Shown: positions 53,569-62,582 of the stretch, piece after piece | Position numbering within the stretch: position 1 is the first letter of the stretch | How the letters are laid out: the number at the start of each line of letters is the position of its first letter | Assembly (NCBI GenBank): GCA_963750995.1 | Contig: CAVVST010000001.1 | Location: 1-64,000, forward strand | Direction of reading: 5' to 3' | DNA length: 64,000 bases | DNA from: CAVVST01 sp963750995 | Lineage (GTDB): Bacteria; Acidobacteriota; Vicinamibacteria; Vicinamibacterales; UBA2999 | Notes under the pieces: model-generated | What the model was told of the DNA's origin: nothing | Databases searched by the model: none | The model's input: only the letters and a program-made list of their open reading frames with translations | Made by a program: the position numbers and the translations under genes

Positions 53569-55550
53569 GACTCGCTCTCCGCGAGCCCGTACTTTTCGAT
53601 ACGTGAATAGAGCTGTGCGCGCGTCAGGCCGAGCAGTTTCGCGGCGCGTGTCTTGTTGTGACGCGCCTGGGTGAGCGCTTTGACCACCAGCGAACGCTCG
53701 ATTGCTTCGAGGTTTACCCCGCCGGCGGGGAACGCGGCGGGTGCGGCGGCGGCCTCGGCGGCCGCCGCGGCGTTCGCCCGCAGGTTGATGACCGGCAGAT
53801 GCTCGCTGCGGATGAACCCTCCGTCAGCAAGGATCACCGCACGCTCGATCGCGTTCCGCAGCTCGCGCACGTTGCCCGGCCACGCATAGGCCAGCAGCTG
53901 GTCCTTCGCCTCCCGCGCAATGCCCGCGGGCGGGCGTCCCACAGTGGCTCCGATCTCGTCGAGGAACGCATCGGCAAGCTCGAGGATGTCGTCGAGCCGT
54001 TCGCGCAGCGGCGGCAGCGCGATCTCGAAGACGCCGAGCCGGTAATAGAGGTCTTCGCGGAACTCGCCGCGCCGCATCGCGGCGTGCAGGTCGCGGTTGG
54101 TGGCCGCCACGACCCGAATATCGGCGTGGCTGGCGCGGGTGCTGCCCAGGCGTTGGAATTCGCGCTCTTCGAGCACGCGCAGCAGCTTGGCCTGGACGGC
54201 CGGCGCCATCTCGCCCACCTCGTCGAGGAACAGGACGCCGGTGTTCGCCTGTTCAATCCGTCCGGGCTTCGCCGCGACCGCACCGGTAAAAGCGCCGCGT
54301 TCGTGGCCGAACAGCTCCGATTCCAGCAGCTGGTCGGGGAGCGCCGCGCAGTTGATGGCCACGAACGGACCGTTCTTGCGGCGGGATCCCTGGTGAATGA
54401 ACCGCGCGATTACTTCCTTCCCGGTGCCAGACTCTCCGGTCAAAAGGACCGTGGTTTCGGTCTGCGCGACGCGCGCGGCGTGCGCGAGGACGTCCTTCCA
54501 CTGCGGCGAGTGTCCGACGACGCGGCGCTGGCCGGTGCGAGCCTCGAGCTCGCGGGTCAGCGTGGCGACCTTCGCCTCGAGCTGCGCCGCTGTCTCCCGC
54601 GCGGCGGCATCGCGCCGGTCCGCTTCGGCCAGGCGCTGGTGCGACAGCGCCAGTGCCAGCAGGTCGGCCACGCGACGGGCGAATCCGAGATCGGACTCGC
54701 TGAAGCGCGCCGGTTCGCGGGCGAGAAAGAAGAGCGATCCGAAGACGCCGGTGCCAAGCGGCATCGGCACCCGCAGCGCCGATCGCACGTTCAGCCGCGC
54801 GAACATCCGCCCGCGGACGCTGCCGGGCGCCATCTCCGCCGCCACGTCGTGCACGATGTACGGGTCGCGATGGAGCAGCGCCTGTTCGTCGGTCGCGAGG
54901 TTTGTCGGCGCCCAGAATGCCGGGTCGTCCACCTGCGCGCCAGCCATCGCGTACACCCTGAACGACTTCCCGTCGTCGGCCCACGACGTCAGCGCCAAGA
55001 TGTCGTGGGGCAGCGCCACCCGGACGACGTCGGAAGCCTCGGCGAAGATGTGACGGATGTCCAGCGCCTCGGCCATCGTGAGCAAGAGGCGATCGAGGGT
55101 GTCGAGACGTTCCCGGCGGAGGTGTTCGGTGCTCCGCAGCGCGTCGTAGCGCAGCCAGAGCGCCAGCAGGTCGGCGATCGCGTCCATCAGGACCTGGTGG
55201 TGGGCGGAAAACGCCTCGGCCTGAGTAGAGGTAAACCACAGGGCCCCGTCGATCGTCGCGCCGCTGCCGACGTTGCAGATGATCCGCGACTGGGCGTCTG
55301 CGTCGATGGCATCGACGTCGCCAGGCGCATCGGCAATATGATGGCCCGTGACCTCGAGCTGGCCGTCGGCACGCGCGATGTACAGCACGACCGAGTCGGC
55401 GCGATCGAGGCGCAGGACGTGCAGACGCTCGAACGGAATCAGGTCGCGGACAATTGTCGCCAGCCGCGGTACGAGCTCGTCGAGCGAGGTCGCCTCTGCC
55501 GCGAGGCGGGCGACCGCCGTAAGCACCGCCGAGCCATCGATCGGAAGCAT
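53565..55550 (-). CDS. Sigma-54-dependent activator with GAF-type sensor domains
   Basis: A 661-residue regulator. Two GAF-like domains (residues about 10-160 and 175-315), a coiled linker, then the AAA+ domain with Walker A GESGTGKE, the sigma-54 contact loop GAFTGAV, Walker B VLFLDEVGEM and the arginine-finger region. The C-terminus is a Fis-type helix-turn-helix (NKTRAAKLLGLTRAQLYSRI). It should activate a sigma-54 promoter on binding a small molecule through GAF. The start at 55550 was chosen because the frame upstream is antisense to the neighbouring gene. It is divergent from the MBL-fold gene and shares a promoter region of 34 bases. Confidence 0.9.
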   Translation of the reverse strand: MLPIDGSAVLTAVARLAAEATSLDELVPRLATIVRDLIPFERLHVLRLDRADSVVLYIARADGQLEVTGHHIADAPGDVDAIDADAQSRIICNVGSGATIDGALWFTSTQAEAFSAHHQVLMDAIADLLALWLRYDALRSTEHLRRERLDTLDRLLLTMAEALDIRHIFAEASDVVRVALPHDILALTSWADDGKSFRVYAMAGAQVDDPAFWAPTNLATDEQALLHRDPYIVHDVAAEMAPGSVRGRMFARLNVRSALRVPMPLGTGVFGSLFFLAREPARFSESDLGFARRVADLLALALSHQRLAEADRRDAAARETAAQLEAKVATLTRELEARTGQRRVVGHSPQWKDVLAHAARVAQTETTVLLTGESGTGKEVIARFIHQGSRRKNGPFVAINCAALPDQLLESELFGHERGAFTGAVAAKPGRIEQANTGVLFLDEVGEMAPAVQAKLLRVLEEREFQRLGSTRASHADIRVVAATNRDLHAAMRRGEFREDLYYRLGVFEIALPPLRERLDDILELADAFLDEIGATVGRPPAGIAREAKDQLLAYAWPGNVRELRNAIERAVILADGGFIRSEHLPVINLRANAAAAAEAAAAPAAFPAGGVNLEAIERSLVVKALTQARHNKTRAAKLLGLTRAQLYSRIEKYGLAESES

Positions 55551-55562
55551 GAGAGCGGACTC

Positions 55563-55570
55563 AGTATAAT
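55563..55570. promoter_or_regulatory. Overlapping -10 elements for divergent genes
   Basis: Eight bases, AGTATAAT on the plus strand, read TATAAT (55565-55570) toward the gene at 55585 and TATACT (minus 55568-55563) toward the gene at 55550. Both would give leaders of about ten bases or less. No good -35 is seen on either side. Confidence 0.45.
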
Positions 55571-55584
55571 CCGCCCCTGCATAC

Positions 55585-56500
55585 GTGAATACGCTGGCGC
55601 CGGGGCTTTCGTGGGTTGATTTGCTGTTTCTTGGCTGGCCGCACGCCGTGGCCACGGTCGTCGTGCGCGGTGCCGATACGCTCGCGCTCATCGACCCCGG
55701 CCCGACCAGTTGTCTCGAGACACTTGACCTCGGGCTCCAGGCGCAGGGTTTACGGTTGAGCGATGTCACCGAGCTGCTGCTGACACACATTCATCTCGAT
55801 CACGCCGGCGCGACCGGTACCCTCGTGCGCGAGCATCCGCACATCCGGGTTGTCGTGCATGAGCGTGGCGCGCCGCACATGGCGGACCCATCCAAGTTGC
55901 TCGCGAGCGCGACACGTCTCTATGGTGCGCGTATGGATGAGTTGTGGGGAGAGTTTGCGCCGGTGCCTGAAAAGAACATGACGGTGGTCGCGGGCGGCGA
56001 GCGGATCGAGGCCGGCGGCCGGACCTTCGAGATTGCGTACACACCCGGGCATGCATCGCACCACGTCAGCTACTTCGATCGATCGAGCGGTGTGGCCTTC
56101 GTCGGTGATACTGGCGGCGTGTGCATCGACGGGGGATACATTTTGCCGCCGACGCCGCCTCCCGATATCGACATCGAAGCGTGGCGTGACAGCGTGGCGC
56201 GCATCGAGGCGTGGTCGCCGGCCGCGATCTTCATGACGCACTTCGGCCCGGTCAACAACCCGCGGCCTCACCTGACGACACTGATGCAGAATCTCGACAC
56301 GATGGCAGGCCTCGTGCGCGCGCGGTTGTCAGAGCCCGGGTACTGACGAAGAGCAGAGCACACGGTTCGCGAAGGATCTGCAGCACGAACTGCGGCGCCA
56401 CATGACCGAGGCGCAGCTCGCCTCGTACCGGGCGGCCGCGCCGCCGGAACTGGTGTGGCTTGGATTGGCGAGGTACTGGAGGAAGAGGGACAGCAAGTAG
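55585..56500 (+). CDS. Metallo-beta-lactamase-fold hydrolase (one +1 shift near its end)
   Basis: A GTG at 55585 opens an MBL-fold enzyme. The zinc motif LLTHIHLDHAG (HxHxDH) is complete; the further ligands are His in TPGHASHHV, Asp in FVGDTGG and His in MTHFGP. In the given frame the protein stops at 56346 with SEPGY, but the next frame continues for about 50 residues in good helical sequence (FAKDLQHELRRHMTEAQLAS, then WLGLARYWRKRDSK) to 56500. One extra C in GAGCCCGGG near 56332-56342 explains it. The C-terminal extension resembles the capping tail of lactonase/beta-lactamase-like hydrolases with an arm. Substrate unknown. Confidence 0.8.
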
Positions 56501-56505
56501 CGTGG

Positions 56506-56550
56506 AGCCGGTAGCCGGTAACACGAACGGAGTGCTACCGGCTACCGGCT
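56506..56550. repeat. Perfect 15-bp inverted repeat between convergent genes
   Basis: Arms agccggtagccggta (56506-56520) and taccggctaccggct (56536-56550) are exact complements with a 15-base loop. The position just after the MBL-fold stop and before the 3' end of the PilZ-like gene suggests a terminator or REP-like unit. It has no T run. Confidence 0.6.
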
Positions 56551-56555
56551 GCAGG

Positions 56556-56984
56556 CTAATTGGCGACCGCGAGGGCCGCCCGCTTCCGCGACGCGGCAGC
56601 CGTGCCGCCGGGCTCGATCAGGAGGCGCAGCGCATATCCCTGCGGCGTGCCGGTGGCCGACTTGTATGGGCCGACGCGGTAGACCGCCGACAGCACTTTG
56701 CCCTGCTGGAGGACGGACGGCAGTTCGCTGCAGTCGCGCGCCGTGCGTTCGATCTGGAAGTGCACCAGGCGGTAGAGCGGGATGGAAGTCGGTGCCTGGC
56801 ACTCGACGAATGCGTCCACGTCGCTGACATCGCGCGTCACGACGGAAACGAAACGAAGAGCCCCGCTGGCATCGCGCCACGTCAGACGCCCGGCGACGCG
56901 CACCTTGCGGCGCTCGCCAGCCCGCGCCCGTACCGATATCTGTGGTGCCTCTGAAAGTCGTGAAGTCGCAACTGAGTGAATCAC
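56556..56984 (-). CDS. PilZ-like domain protein
   Basis: A 142-residue protein. I favour the GTG at 56984, which has AGAGGGG before it, over a GTG at 57014 without a ribosome site. The sequence has ERRKVRVAGRLTWRD, then VVTRDVSDVDAFVECQ, a layout like the RxxxR and D/NxSxxG motifs of PilZ domains, although the second motif is degenerate (DVSDVD without the final Gly). PilZ proteins bind cyclic di-GMP to control motility or exopolysaccharide. With the incomplete motif, binding is uncertain. The C-terminal part (LVHFQIERTARDCSEL, VLSAVYRVGPYKSA) is beta-rich. Confidence 0.55.
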   Translation of the reverse strand: MIHSVATSRLSEAPQISVRARAGERRKVRVAGRLTWRDASGALRFVSVVTRDVSDVDAFVECQAPTSIPLYRLVHFQIERTARDCSELPSVLQQGKVLSAVYRVGPYKSATGTPQGYALRLLIEPGGTAAASRKRAALAVAN

Positions 56985-57170
56985 CTTGAGCCCCCTCTGT
57001 AGCGATTGGTGCACTGTGCAGTATCAATGCGGAGGCCGTGTCCGATCTGTCAGGTCGTAAAACTGCGCAAGCCGTAAGTTATTGATTTATAAGAGACAAT
57101 CGCACCTGACCCATCCGATGTTACGGCCGCTGCAGTATACCTGGTATCCAGTTGCCTGTATACCTGGTTA

Positions 57171-60113
57171 CTAGGTATCCGCCATTACACCGTCCAGTCC
57201 GAACCTGCGCATTTTGAGATAGAGGCCGCGACGGGTAAGTCCCAGCACTCGGGCAGCTTCCGAGATATTGCCGCGCGACCGGCCAAGCGTCGTGACAATC
57301 AGCTCCCGTTCAACTTCCTGTACCGCCGCAGCCAGGTTGCGCGGTATCTGGCGCAGTACGCCCGAGGCGATCCCGGTCACCTCAGAGGGACCCGGCGCCG
57401 CGAGGTCGGGGGAGAGGTGCTCCGGCTCGATGGTGCCTCCTGGCGTGCTCATCGCGACGGCGCGCTGGATCTCGTTGCGCAGCTGCCGGATGTTACCTGG
57501 CCACCAGTAGCGGGCAAACAGGTCCAGGGTGCCGGCCGCGAGCTGGACTTCGGGCTTGCCCAGCCGGTCGCACGCTTCCCGCAGGAAGAACGTACTCAGG
57601 TGGGGGACTTCCTCGCGGCGCTCGCGCAGCGGTGGCACTTGAATCCTGATGACGCAGAGGCGGTAATACAGGTCTTCGCGGAACTTGCCTTCGGCCACGC
57701 GCTGCTCGAGATCGGCGTTGGTCGCGGCAAGAATTCGCACGTCCACGCCCTGCGGCCGGGTCTCGCCAACCGGCATCACCTCCCCCTGTTCGAGGAATCG
57801 CAGCAGCTTCGGCTGCACGTCGAGCGGAAGATCGCCGATCTCATCGAGAAACAGCGTGCCGCCGCCGGCCGATCGAATCAGCCCCGGCTGATCCGTCACG
57901 GCGCCGGTGAAGCTGCCGCGCCGATGGCCGAACAGCTGGCTATCGGCCAGCTCCCGCGTGGTCGTCGTGCAGTTGTAGGGAAGAAACATCGCGCCGCGCC
58001 GTGGCGAGCCCACATGAATGGCGCGTGCGACGAGATCTTTGCCGGTTCCGCTTTCCCCGGTGATCAGCACGGTCAGGTCGTGCCCCTGCAGGCGCTGGAT
58101 CTGCTCCGCCACGCGAGCCATGGCGGCGCTGGCGCAGACGAAACCGGGGAGCAGCGGCTCGAGCGGACGTTCGTTGATGGGCTCGGCGGGCTGGCGGGGG
58201 CGTTCGCGGATGCCACACAGTTCGAACCCCTGGCGCGCAATCGCCGCGAACATGCGGAGCCGCCGGGTCGCGGCATCGGAGAGCCGCTGAGCCGCGACGA
58301 TCGCGCAGGATCGCGGGCCGTCAGGGTCGGCGCCGAGGGGTTCCGTCAGCAGGCGGAGTCCGTCGCCGTACTCGCGCGTGCCCTGCGAGGCCGCGCGTGC
58401 CAGCGCCCGGGCGACGTCGGCGTCGCATCCCGCGGCGGCGAGGACGCGCACGTCTCCACCTGCCGGCGCGACGAATACGATCGACGCGTCGACTTCCATG
58501 GTTTCGAGGAGCGCGGTTGCAGTTTCGCGCGCCAGCAGCTCGGGCATGATCGCCGCATCAACGAGACGTCGCACGACAGCTTCATCGGCGTCAACCACAG
58601 AAACCACCGGCGGCGTCGCGGTCGCCTCGTTCATCGCCGCGCGAACGCTGGCCACTTCCGTCAGGTCGCGCTCGGCGCCGAGCGCGCCGAAGATCGATCC
58701 GGCGCGTTCCAGGTAGCGTTCAGCCGCGGTCCGGTGACCGGCGCGCGCCGCGAGACGGCCGAGGGCCAGGTTGCTCAGCGCCACGTGATACCGCTCGCCC
58801 AGCAACTCGAACACGCTGGCGCTTTGCGCAAAGTCGTGGTGCGCGGCGGCAGGGCGCTGCGACTGCTCGTGCACCGCGCCCCGGATACGCAGGAATTCGC
58901 CCCAGTTTCCGGGCGCGGATCGCGGGGCGAGGTGCCGTTCGCACGATTCAAGCTTCAGCTCGGCTTCTGGTACACGACCGGCGGCAACCAGTGCTTCGCA
59001 CAAGACGAGTTCCGCCTGGATGGCTTCGCTCGGCGGCACGCCGCCGGTGCGGACCAGTTCCTCAGCCTGGCGGATGGCCTCCTCGTGCGCCGCGCGGCGA
59101 ATGGCCAGCTTGACGCCCAGGATCCTGAGCGACCACTCGTACCACTTCATCGTCTGCGAGCTGTGCGCGCTGTACGCGTCACTCGCCTGGCGGAGGCATT
59201 CACCGGCACGCTCGTATGCACCGCGCATCAGATGAATCTGCGCCAGAGTGTCGAAGACGGCACCGGTCGTCTCTTGGAACTGCACCGTGCTGCGAACCTC
59301 GAGGGTGCGCGTGAGCACCTGTTCGGCGCGCTCGAGATCGCCAAGTTGCACGAGAATCTGGCCGAGCGTCGCCAGCGCCACGGCGAGGCCATGACTGGTG
59401 CCGAGCGATTGGTGTAGTGACACGCTTCGTTCAGCGAGTGCCAGCGCCTGATCGTGCTGGTGGCACATCAAGGCCACGTTCGCCTGGTTATGGACGATCC
59501 CCGCGAGCACATCGTCCGCAGGGATGGCCATTGCCAACCGTTCGCCGTGTCGCAGTGCGGTGGCGGCCTCGTCGTAGCGGCCGGACTGGGCGAGCAGCAC
59601 AGCGGAGAGCGAGTGGACGAGCGCGAGGTGACGCCGGTCGCCGGCGGCATGGAGCGCCGAAGCCGCTTCCGTCAGATGGTCGCGGACGATGCCGGTGTCG
59701 CCGACCTGTTTGTAGCAGAGAGCCAGCTCGTAGTGCGCAAGGCCAATTGCGCGCGAGTCGTGCGCGAGCTCGGCGTGCTTCAGCGCGCGCATGTGCAGCG
59801 CGATCGCGCGTGACTGCTCGCCGCGCGCAAAGGTCAGGCGGCCATGCAGCCGCCAGAGCGTGGCGAGGCGCGCGTCGGCGAGCGGCTCGCGTATCGCGTC
59901 GGGAGTACGGCCGAGCGCCGAAGCGGCCTGGCCCAGGTCGTCCTGCAGGAGCCACGCGGCTGTGAGCGCCGCGCGCACGGCGGCCTCGTCGTCCTTGTTG
60001 AGGGCGCCTGAGCGCAAAAGAGGGGTCAGCAGCTGAGCGGCTTCGACGCCGCGGCCACGATCGAGGGCGACATTAGCCCGGCCGAGCGCCGACTGCGACG
60101 TACCAGTGGCCAT
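57171..60113 (-). CDS. Sigma-54-type activator with N-terminal TPR repeats and GAF domain
   Basis: A 980-residue regulator. About 480 N-terminal residues form TPR-like repeats (AHYELALCYKQVGDTGIVRD, VHSLSAVLLAQSGRYDEAAT, AVALATLGQILVQLGDLERA). A GAF-like domain follows (about 520-640). The AAA+ domain has Walker A GESGTGKD, the loop GSFTGAV in place of GAFTGAV, Walker B TLFLDEIGDL and FREDLYYRLCVI. It ends with a Fis-type helix-turn-helix (NISEAARVLGLTRRGLYLKM). The GSFTGA loop suggests weakened or altered contact with sigma-54, but some active members carry it. The TPR region may bind signal proteins. No linked sigma-54 target is obvious. Confidence 0.88.
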   Translation of the reverse strand: MATGTSQSALGRANVALDRGRGVEAAQLLTPLLRSGALNKDDEAAVRAALTAAWLLQDDLGQAASALGRTPDAIREPLADARLATLWRLHGRLTFARGEQSRAIALHMRALKHAELAHDSRAIGLAHYELALCYKQVGDTGIVRDHLTEAASALHAAGDRRHLALVHSLSAVLLAQSGRYDEAATALRHGERLAMAIPADDVLAGIVHNQANVALMCHQHDQALALAERSVSLHQSLGTSHGLAVALATLGQILVQLGDLERAEQVLTRTLEVRSTVQFQETTGAVFDTLAQIHLMRGAYERAGECLRQASDAYSAHSSQTMKWYEWSLRILGVKLAIRRAAHEEAIRQAEELVRTGGVPPSEAIQAELVLCEALVAAGRVPEAELKLESCERHLAPRSAPGNWGEFLRIRGAVHEQSQRPAAAHHDFAQSASVFELLGERYHVALSNLALGRLAARAGHRTAAERYLERAGSIFGALGAERDLTEVASVRAAMNEATATPPVVSVVDADEAVVRRLVDAAIMPELLARETATALLETMEVDASIVFVAPAGGDVRVLAAAGCDADVARALARAASQGTREYGDGLRLLTEPLGADPDGPRSCAIVAAQRLSDAATRRLRMFAAIARQGFELCGIRERPRQPAEPINERPLEPLLPGFVCASAAMARVAEQIQRLQGHDLTVLITGESGTGKDLVARAIHVGSPRRGAMFLPYNCTTTTRELADSQLFGHRRGSFTGAVTDQPGLIRSAGGGTLFLDEIGDLPLDVQPKLLRFLEQGEVMPVGETRPQGVDVRILAATNADLEQRVAEGKFREDLYYRLCVIRIQVPPLRERREEVPHLSTFFLREACDRLGKPEVQLAAGTLDLFARYWWPGNIRQLRNEIQRAVAMSTPGGTIEPEHLSPDLAAPGPSEVTGIASGVLRQIPRNLAAAVQEVERELIVTTLGRSRGNISEAARVLGLTRRGLYLKMRRFGLDGVMADT

Positions 60114-60185
60114 GAGGGAGGATACAAAGTATACAGATCGTCCTGCCTTATGGAAGAGCTTCTGAGGCTAAATTGTTATATTGCC

Positions 60186-61868
60186 TTACTTAAGGAGGTT
60201 TGAAAGGAGCCGGTGGAGCAGGTCCGCGTCACCGCCTGGAAGGTGTACGTGTAGAGCGCGCCGTCCAAGGCGGTTGAGCGATTCGAAGTCTCCCAACGCC
60301 TGAGCCTGCTCTAGGATGCCGAACGAGTACCGGCTCCCCCGGAATCTCCAGGTCAGGGGACGCATCAGCGCTCACGATGAGGAACACACCGCGGTTGGGC
60401 CCGCCCTTGTGGAGCTGGCCGGTCGAGTGAAGGTAACGCGGTCCATACCCGAGGGTGGCAGCGCATCCGGTGCTCAGTCCCACATGGCGCCGAGCGCTCT
60501 CGAGGATGCTCGCAAACCGCTGATCGTCAGGCGGCAGGAAGGCCAGCACCGCGAAGTAATCCGGCGGCTGGATCAGCGTGAGGAGCCTGCACGGGTCGTC
60601 AGTCCGCTGTCTCGCCGCATCGCTTAGCGTCATTCGCACGCCCTCGATTGCGGCGTCGGGTTCGGGCACTGGCAGACGCCGCTGCGCGACGTAGGTATCG
60701 AGCAGGGCGCGGGTGGCATCCTTGGCCTGCTGGACGTTCGGCTCGTCGAACGGGTTGATGTCGAGCAGGAAACCGGCGGCCGCCGTCGCGAATTCCCAAC
60801 GGAAGAACTCACCCCCGAGGCCCGCCGTCCCCAAAACAATGGATGGGGTCAGACCATTTGGTCTGACCCCTTGGTCTGGCCCTTGGTCTGGCCCTTGGTC
60901 TGGCCCTTGGTCTGACCCTGGTCTGACCCCCAATGGACGATGACGCGATCGGGGCCGAGGGGGTCGTCGCCAATTTCACCGGTGACCGGCACAACGCCCT
61001 GGCCCTGCTTGCCTGTGCTTTCAGCGACGAGTTGTTCCACCCACAGGCCGAACCGCTGGAATTGCGGCGGGAGAGCCAGTGTCAGCTTGTCGCGACCGGT
61101 GCGCGCACCTGCTCCCATCAGCGCGCCGAGTGCCAGCCCGGGATTGCGACGTGGGTCGGGCTCGCGGCAGGCATCGGCCATCGCGCGGCCGGATGCCACG
61201 AGGTCGTCGATGTCGATCCCCATCAGCGCTGCCGGCACGAGCCCGAAGAATGAGAGCGCGGAATAGCGTCCCCCAATATCACTTGGGTTGACGAACGTCT
61301 CACGGAACGCGCTGCGCGTCGCCCGCGCGTGCAGCGCTGTTCCTTCGTCGGTAATCGCGATGAACCGCGACCACGGATCGGCGATGCCGGCATCCCGCAG
61401 CCGCCGCTCCGCTTCCGCGGCCATCACGTTGGGTTCGATCGTCGATCCCGACTTGCTGGCGAGGACGAACAACGAGGTCCCGGCATGCGCCATCGCCGCG
61501 CGCACCGCGTCGGGATCGACGGAGTCGAGCACCTGAAAACGCGGGAAGCCCGGCGTGACGCCGATGACCGATCGCAGGACCTCGGGCGCGAGGCTCGAGC
61601 CGCCCATGCCGAGCAGGACGATGTCGGTGATGCCGCTGGTCTTGACCGATCCAGCGACCGCGCGCAGACGCGGCAGGTGTGGCGTGACGAAGGCGAGGCT
61701 CTCGAGCCAGCCAAGCCGATGGGCGATCTTCTGCTGGACAGCGGGATCGGCGCTCCACACGTCGAGCCTCCGCGACCACAGCGCGTCGGCAAACCCGCGC
61801 TCCTCGAGCCGGCGATAGGCCTCGTCGAGCGCGCCATGAATCGGGCCGGGATAGGTCGTGGAGGTCAC
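60186..61868 (-). pseudogene. pgi: Glucose-6-phosphate isomerase gene split by a repeat insertion
   Basis: The N-terminal part starts at GTG 61868 and carries the sugar-isomerase motifs LLGMGGSSLAPEV and LASKSGSTIEPN, running normally to DRVIVHWG near 60935. There, about 90 bases of palindrome and 12-base tandem repeats interrupt the gene. The C-terminal half resumes in another frame with GLGGEFFRWEFATAAAGFLL, NPFDEPNVQQAK (the catalytic Lys region) and YLHSTGQLHKGGPN (catalytic His). Near 60330 an extra G (GAGCCGGTACTC) shifts the frame again; beyond it SFGILEQAQALGDFESLNRL leads to a proper stop at 60186. The enzyme interconverts glucose-6-P and fructose-6-P. As written, no full protein can be made; the second shift may be a base-calling error, but the repeat insertion looks real. 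Confidence 0.8.
60842..60935. repeat. Palindrome with 12-bp tandem repeats inserted in the isomerase gene
   Basis: A perfect palindrome, ggggtcagacc/ggtctgacccc (60849-60874, four-base loop), is followed by four 12-base units of ttggtctggccc type (the last as ttggtctgaccc) and a final tggtctgaccccc. Each unit repeats half of the palindrome, so it looks like a REP-type element that expanded. In the minus reading it gives a GQTK peptide run. Confidence 0.85.
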
Positions 61869-61877
61869 AGAGATACA

Positions 61878-62582
61878 ATGAACGTGAAGCGCATGCCAAG
61901 GATCCTACGCTCTCTGCTGCTCGCGCTGCCACTCGCGACCGTGGCGTGCGGATCGGCGGACGCCCCGCGGACACAGGCCGCCGGTGTCCCCGCACAGTCC
62001 CAGGCGCAGCCGGAACGTCTTGGCGCTCCGCGTCGTATTGTCTTTCTAGGCGACAGTCTCACCGCGGGGCTCGGCCTGCCGCGCGAGCAGTCGACGCCGT
62101 CGCTGATCCAGGAGCGCCTCACGGCCGAGGGCTATCCCTACGAGGTGATCAACGCGGGCGTCTCCGGGGATACGTCCGCGGGCGGTCTCAGCCGGTTGGA
62201 CTGGTCGCTCGACGGGGATGTCGAGGTGCTGGTGATCGAGCTTGGTGCAAACGACGGCCTCCGCGGTCTGCCGGTGACCCAGATGAAGCGCAATCTCGAC
62301 GAGATCATTACGCGTACGAAAACGCGGGACATCACGGTGATTCTGACGGGGATGGAAGCGCCCCCGAACTACGGTCCGCTCTACACCGCCGAGTTCAGGC
62401 AGGTCTTCCGCGACCTCGCCGATGCACACGACGTCGTCTTTGTCCCGTTCTACCTCGACGGCGTCGCCGGCATCCCTGCGCTGAACAATTCCGACGGCAT
62501 CCACCCCAACGCCGAAGGCGCCCGCATCATAGCCGGGACGATCTGGCGCGCGCTCGAACCGGTCCTCGACAAGGATCGATGA
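61878..62582 (+). CDS. tesA: TesA-like arylesterase / lysophospholipase lipoprotein
   Basis: A 234-residue SGNH hydrolase. The N-terminus is a lipoprotein signal with lipobox TVACG. The catalytic blocks are FLGDSLTAGLGLP (Ser nucleophile), INAGVSGDTSAGG, ELGANDGLRG (Asn) and SDGIHPNAEGA (Asp and His). These match the TesA group, which hydrolyses acyl thioesters, lysophospholipids and aryl esters in the periplasm. The next gene starts within its stop (ATGA) and is an ABC ATPase, followed by a permease. This is the tesA-ybbA-ybbP gene order known from Escherichia coli and many other bacteria. Only nine bases separate its start from the divergent isomerase start. Confidence 0.85.
   Translation: MNVKRMPRILRSLLLALPLATVACGSADAPRTQAAGVPAQSQAQPERLGAPRRIVFLGDSLTAGLGLPREQSTPSLIQERLTAEGYPYEVINAGVSGDTSAGGLSRLDWSLDGDVEVLVIELGANDGLRGLPVTQMKRNLDEIITRTKTRDITVILTGMEAPPNYGPLYTAEFRQVFRDLADAHDVVFVPFYLDGVAGIPALNNSDGIHPNAEGARIIAGTIWRALEPVLDKDR

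Noticed and set aside
53658..55619. A 653-codon open frame on the plus strand
   Set aside because: It is exactly antisense to the sigma-54 activator, is arginine-rich and has no domain or start signal; GC-rich codon bias leaves such shadows open.
57417..59417. A 666-codon open frame on the plus strand
   Set aside because: Antisense to the TPR-sigma-54 activator, with no recognisable domain.
16003..60340. Programmed +1 frameshifting as the default reading of all breaks
   Set aside because: No shared slippery codon or stop context is visible at the joins, and base overcalls in C/G runs explain them more simply; kept only as a question in the findings.
60842..60935. CRISPR array
   Set aside because: Units are 12 bases with no unique spacers and are copies of a palindrome arm inside a coding gene.
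61329..62582. Long N-terminal extension of the tesA-like protein
   Set aside because: The first 183 codons are antisense to the isomerase gene; the lipoprotein signal begins at 61878.
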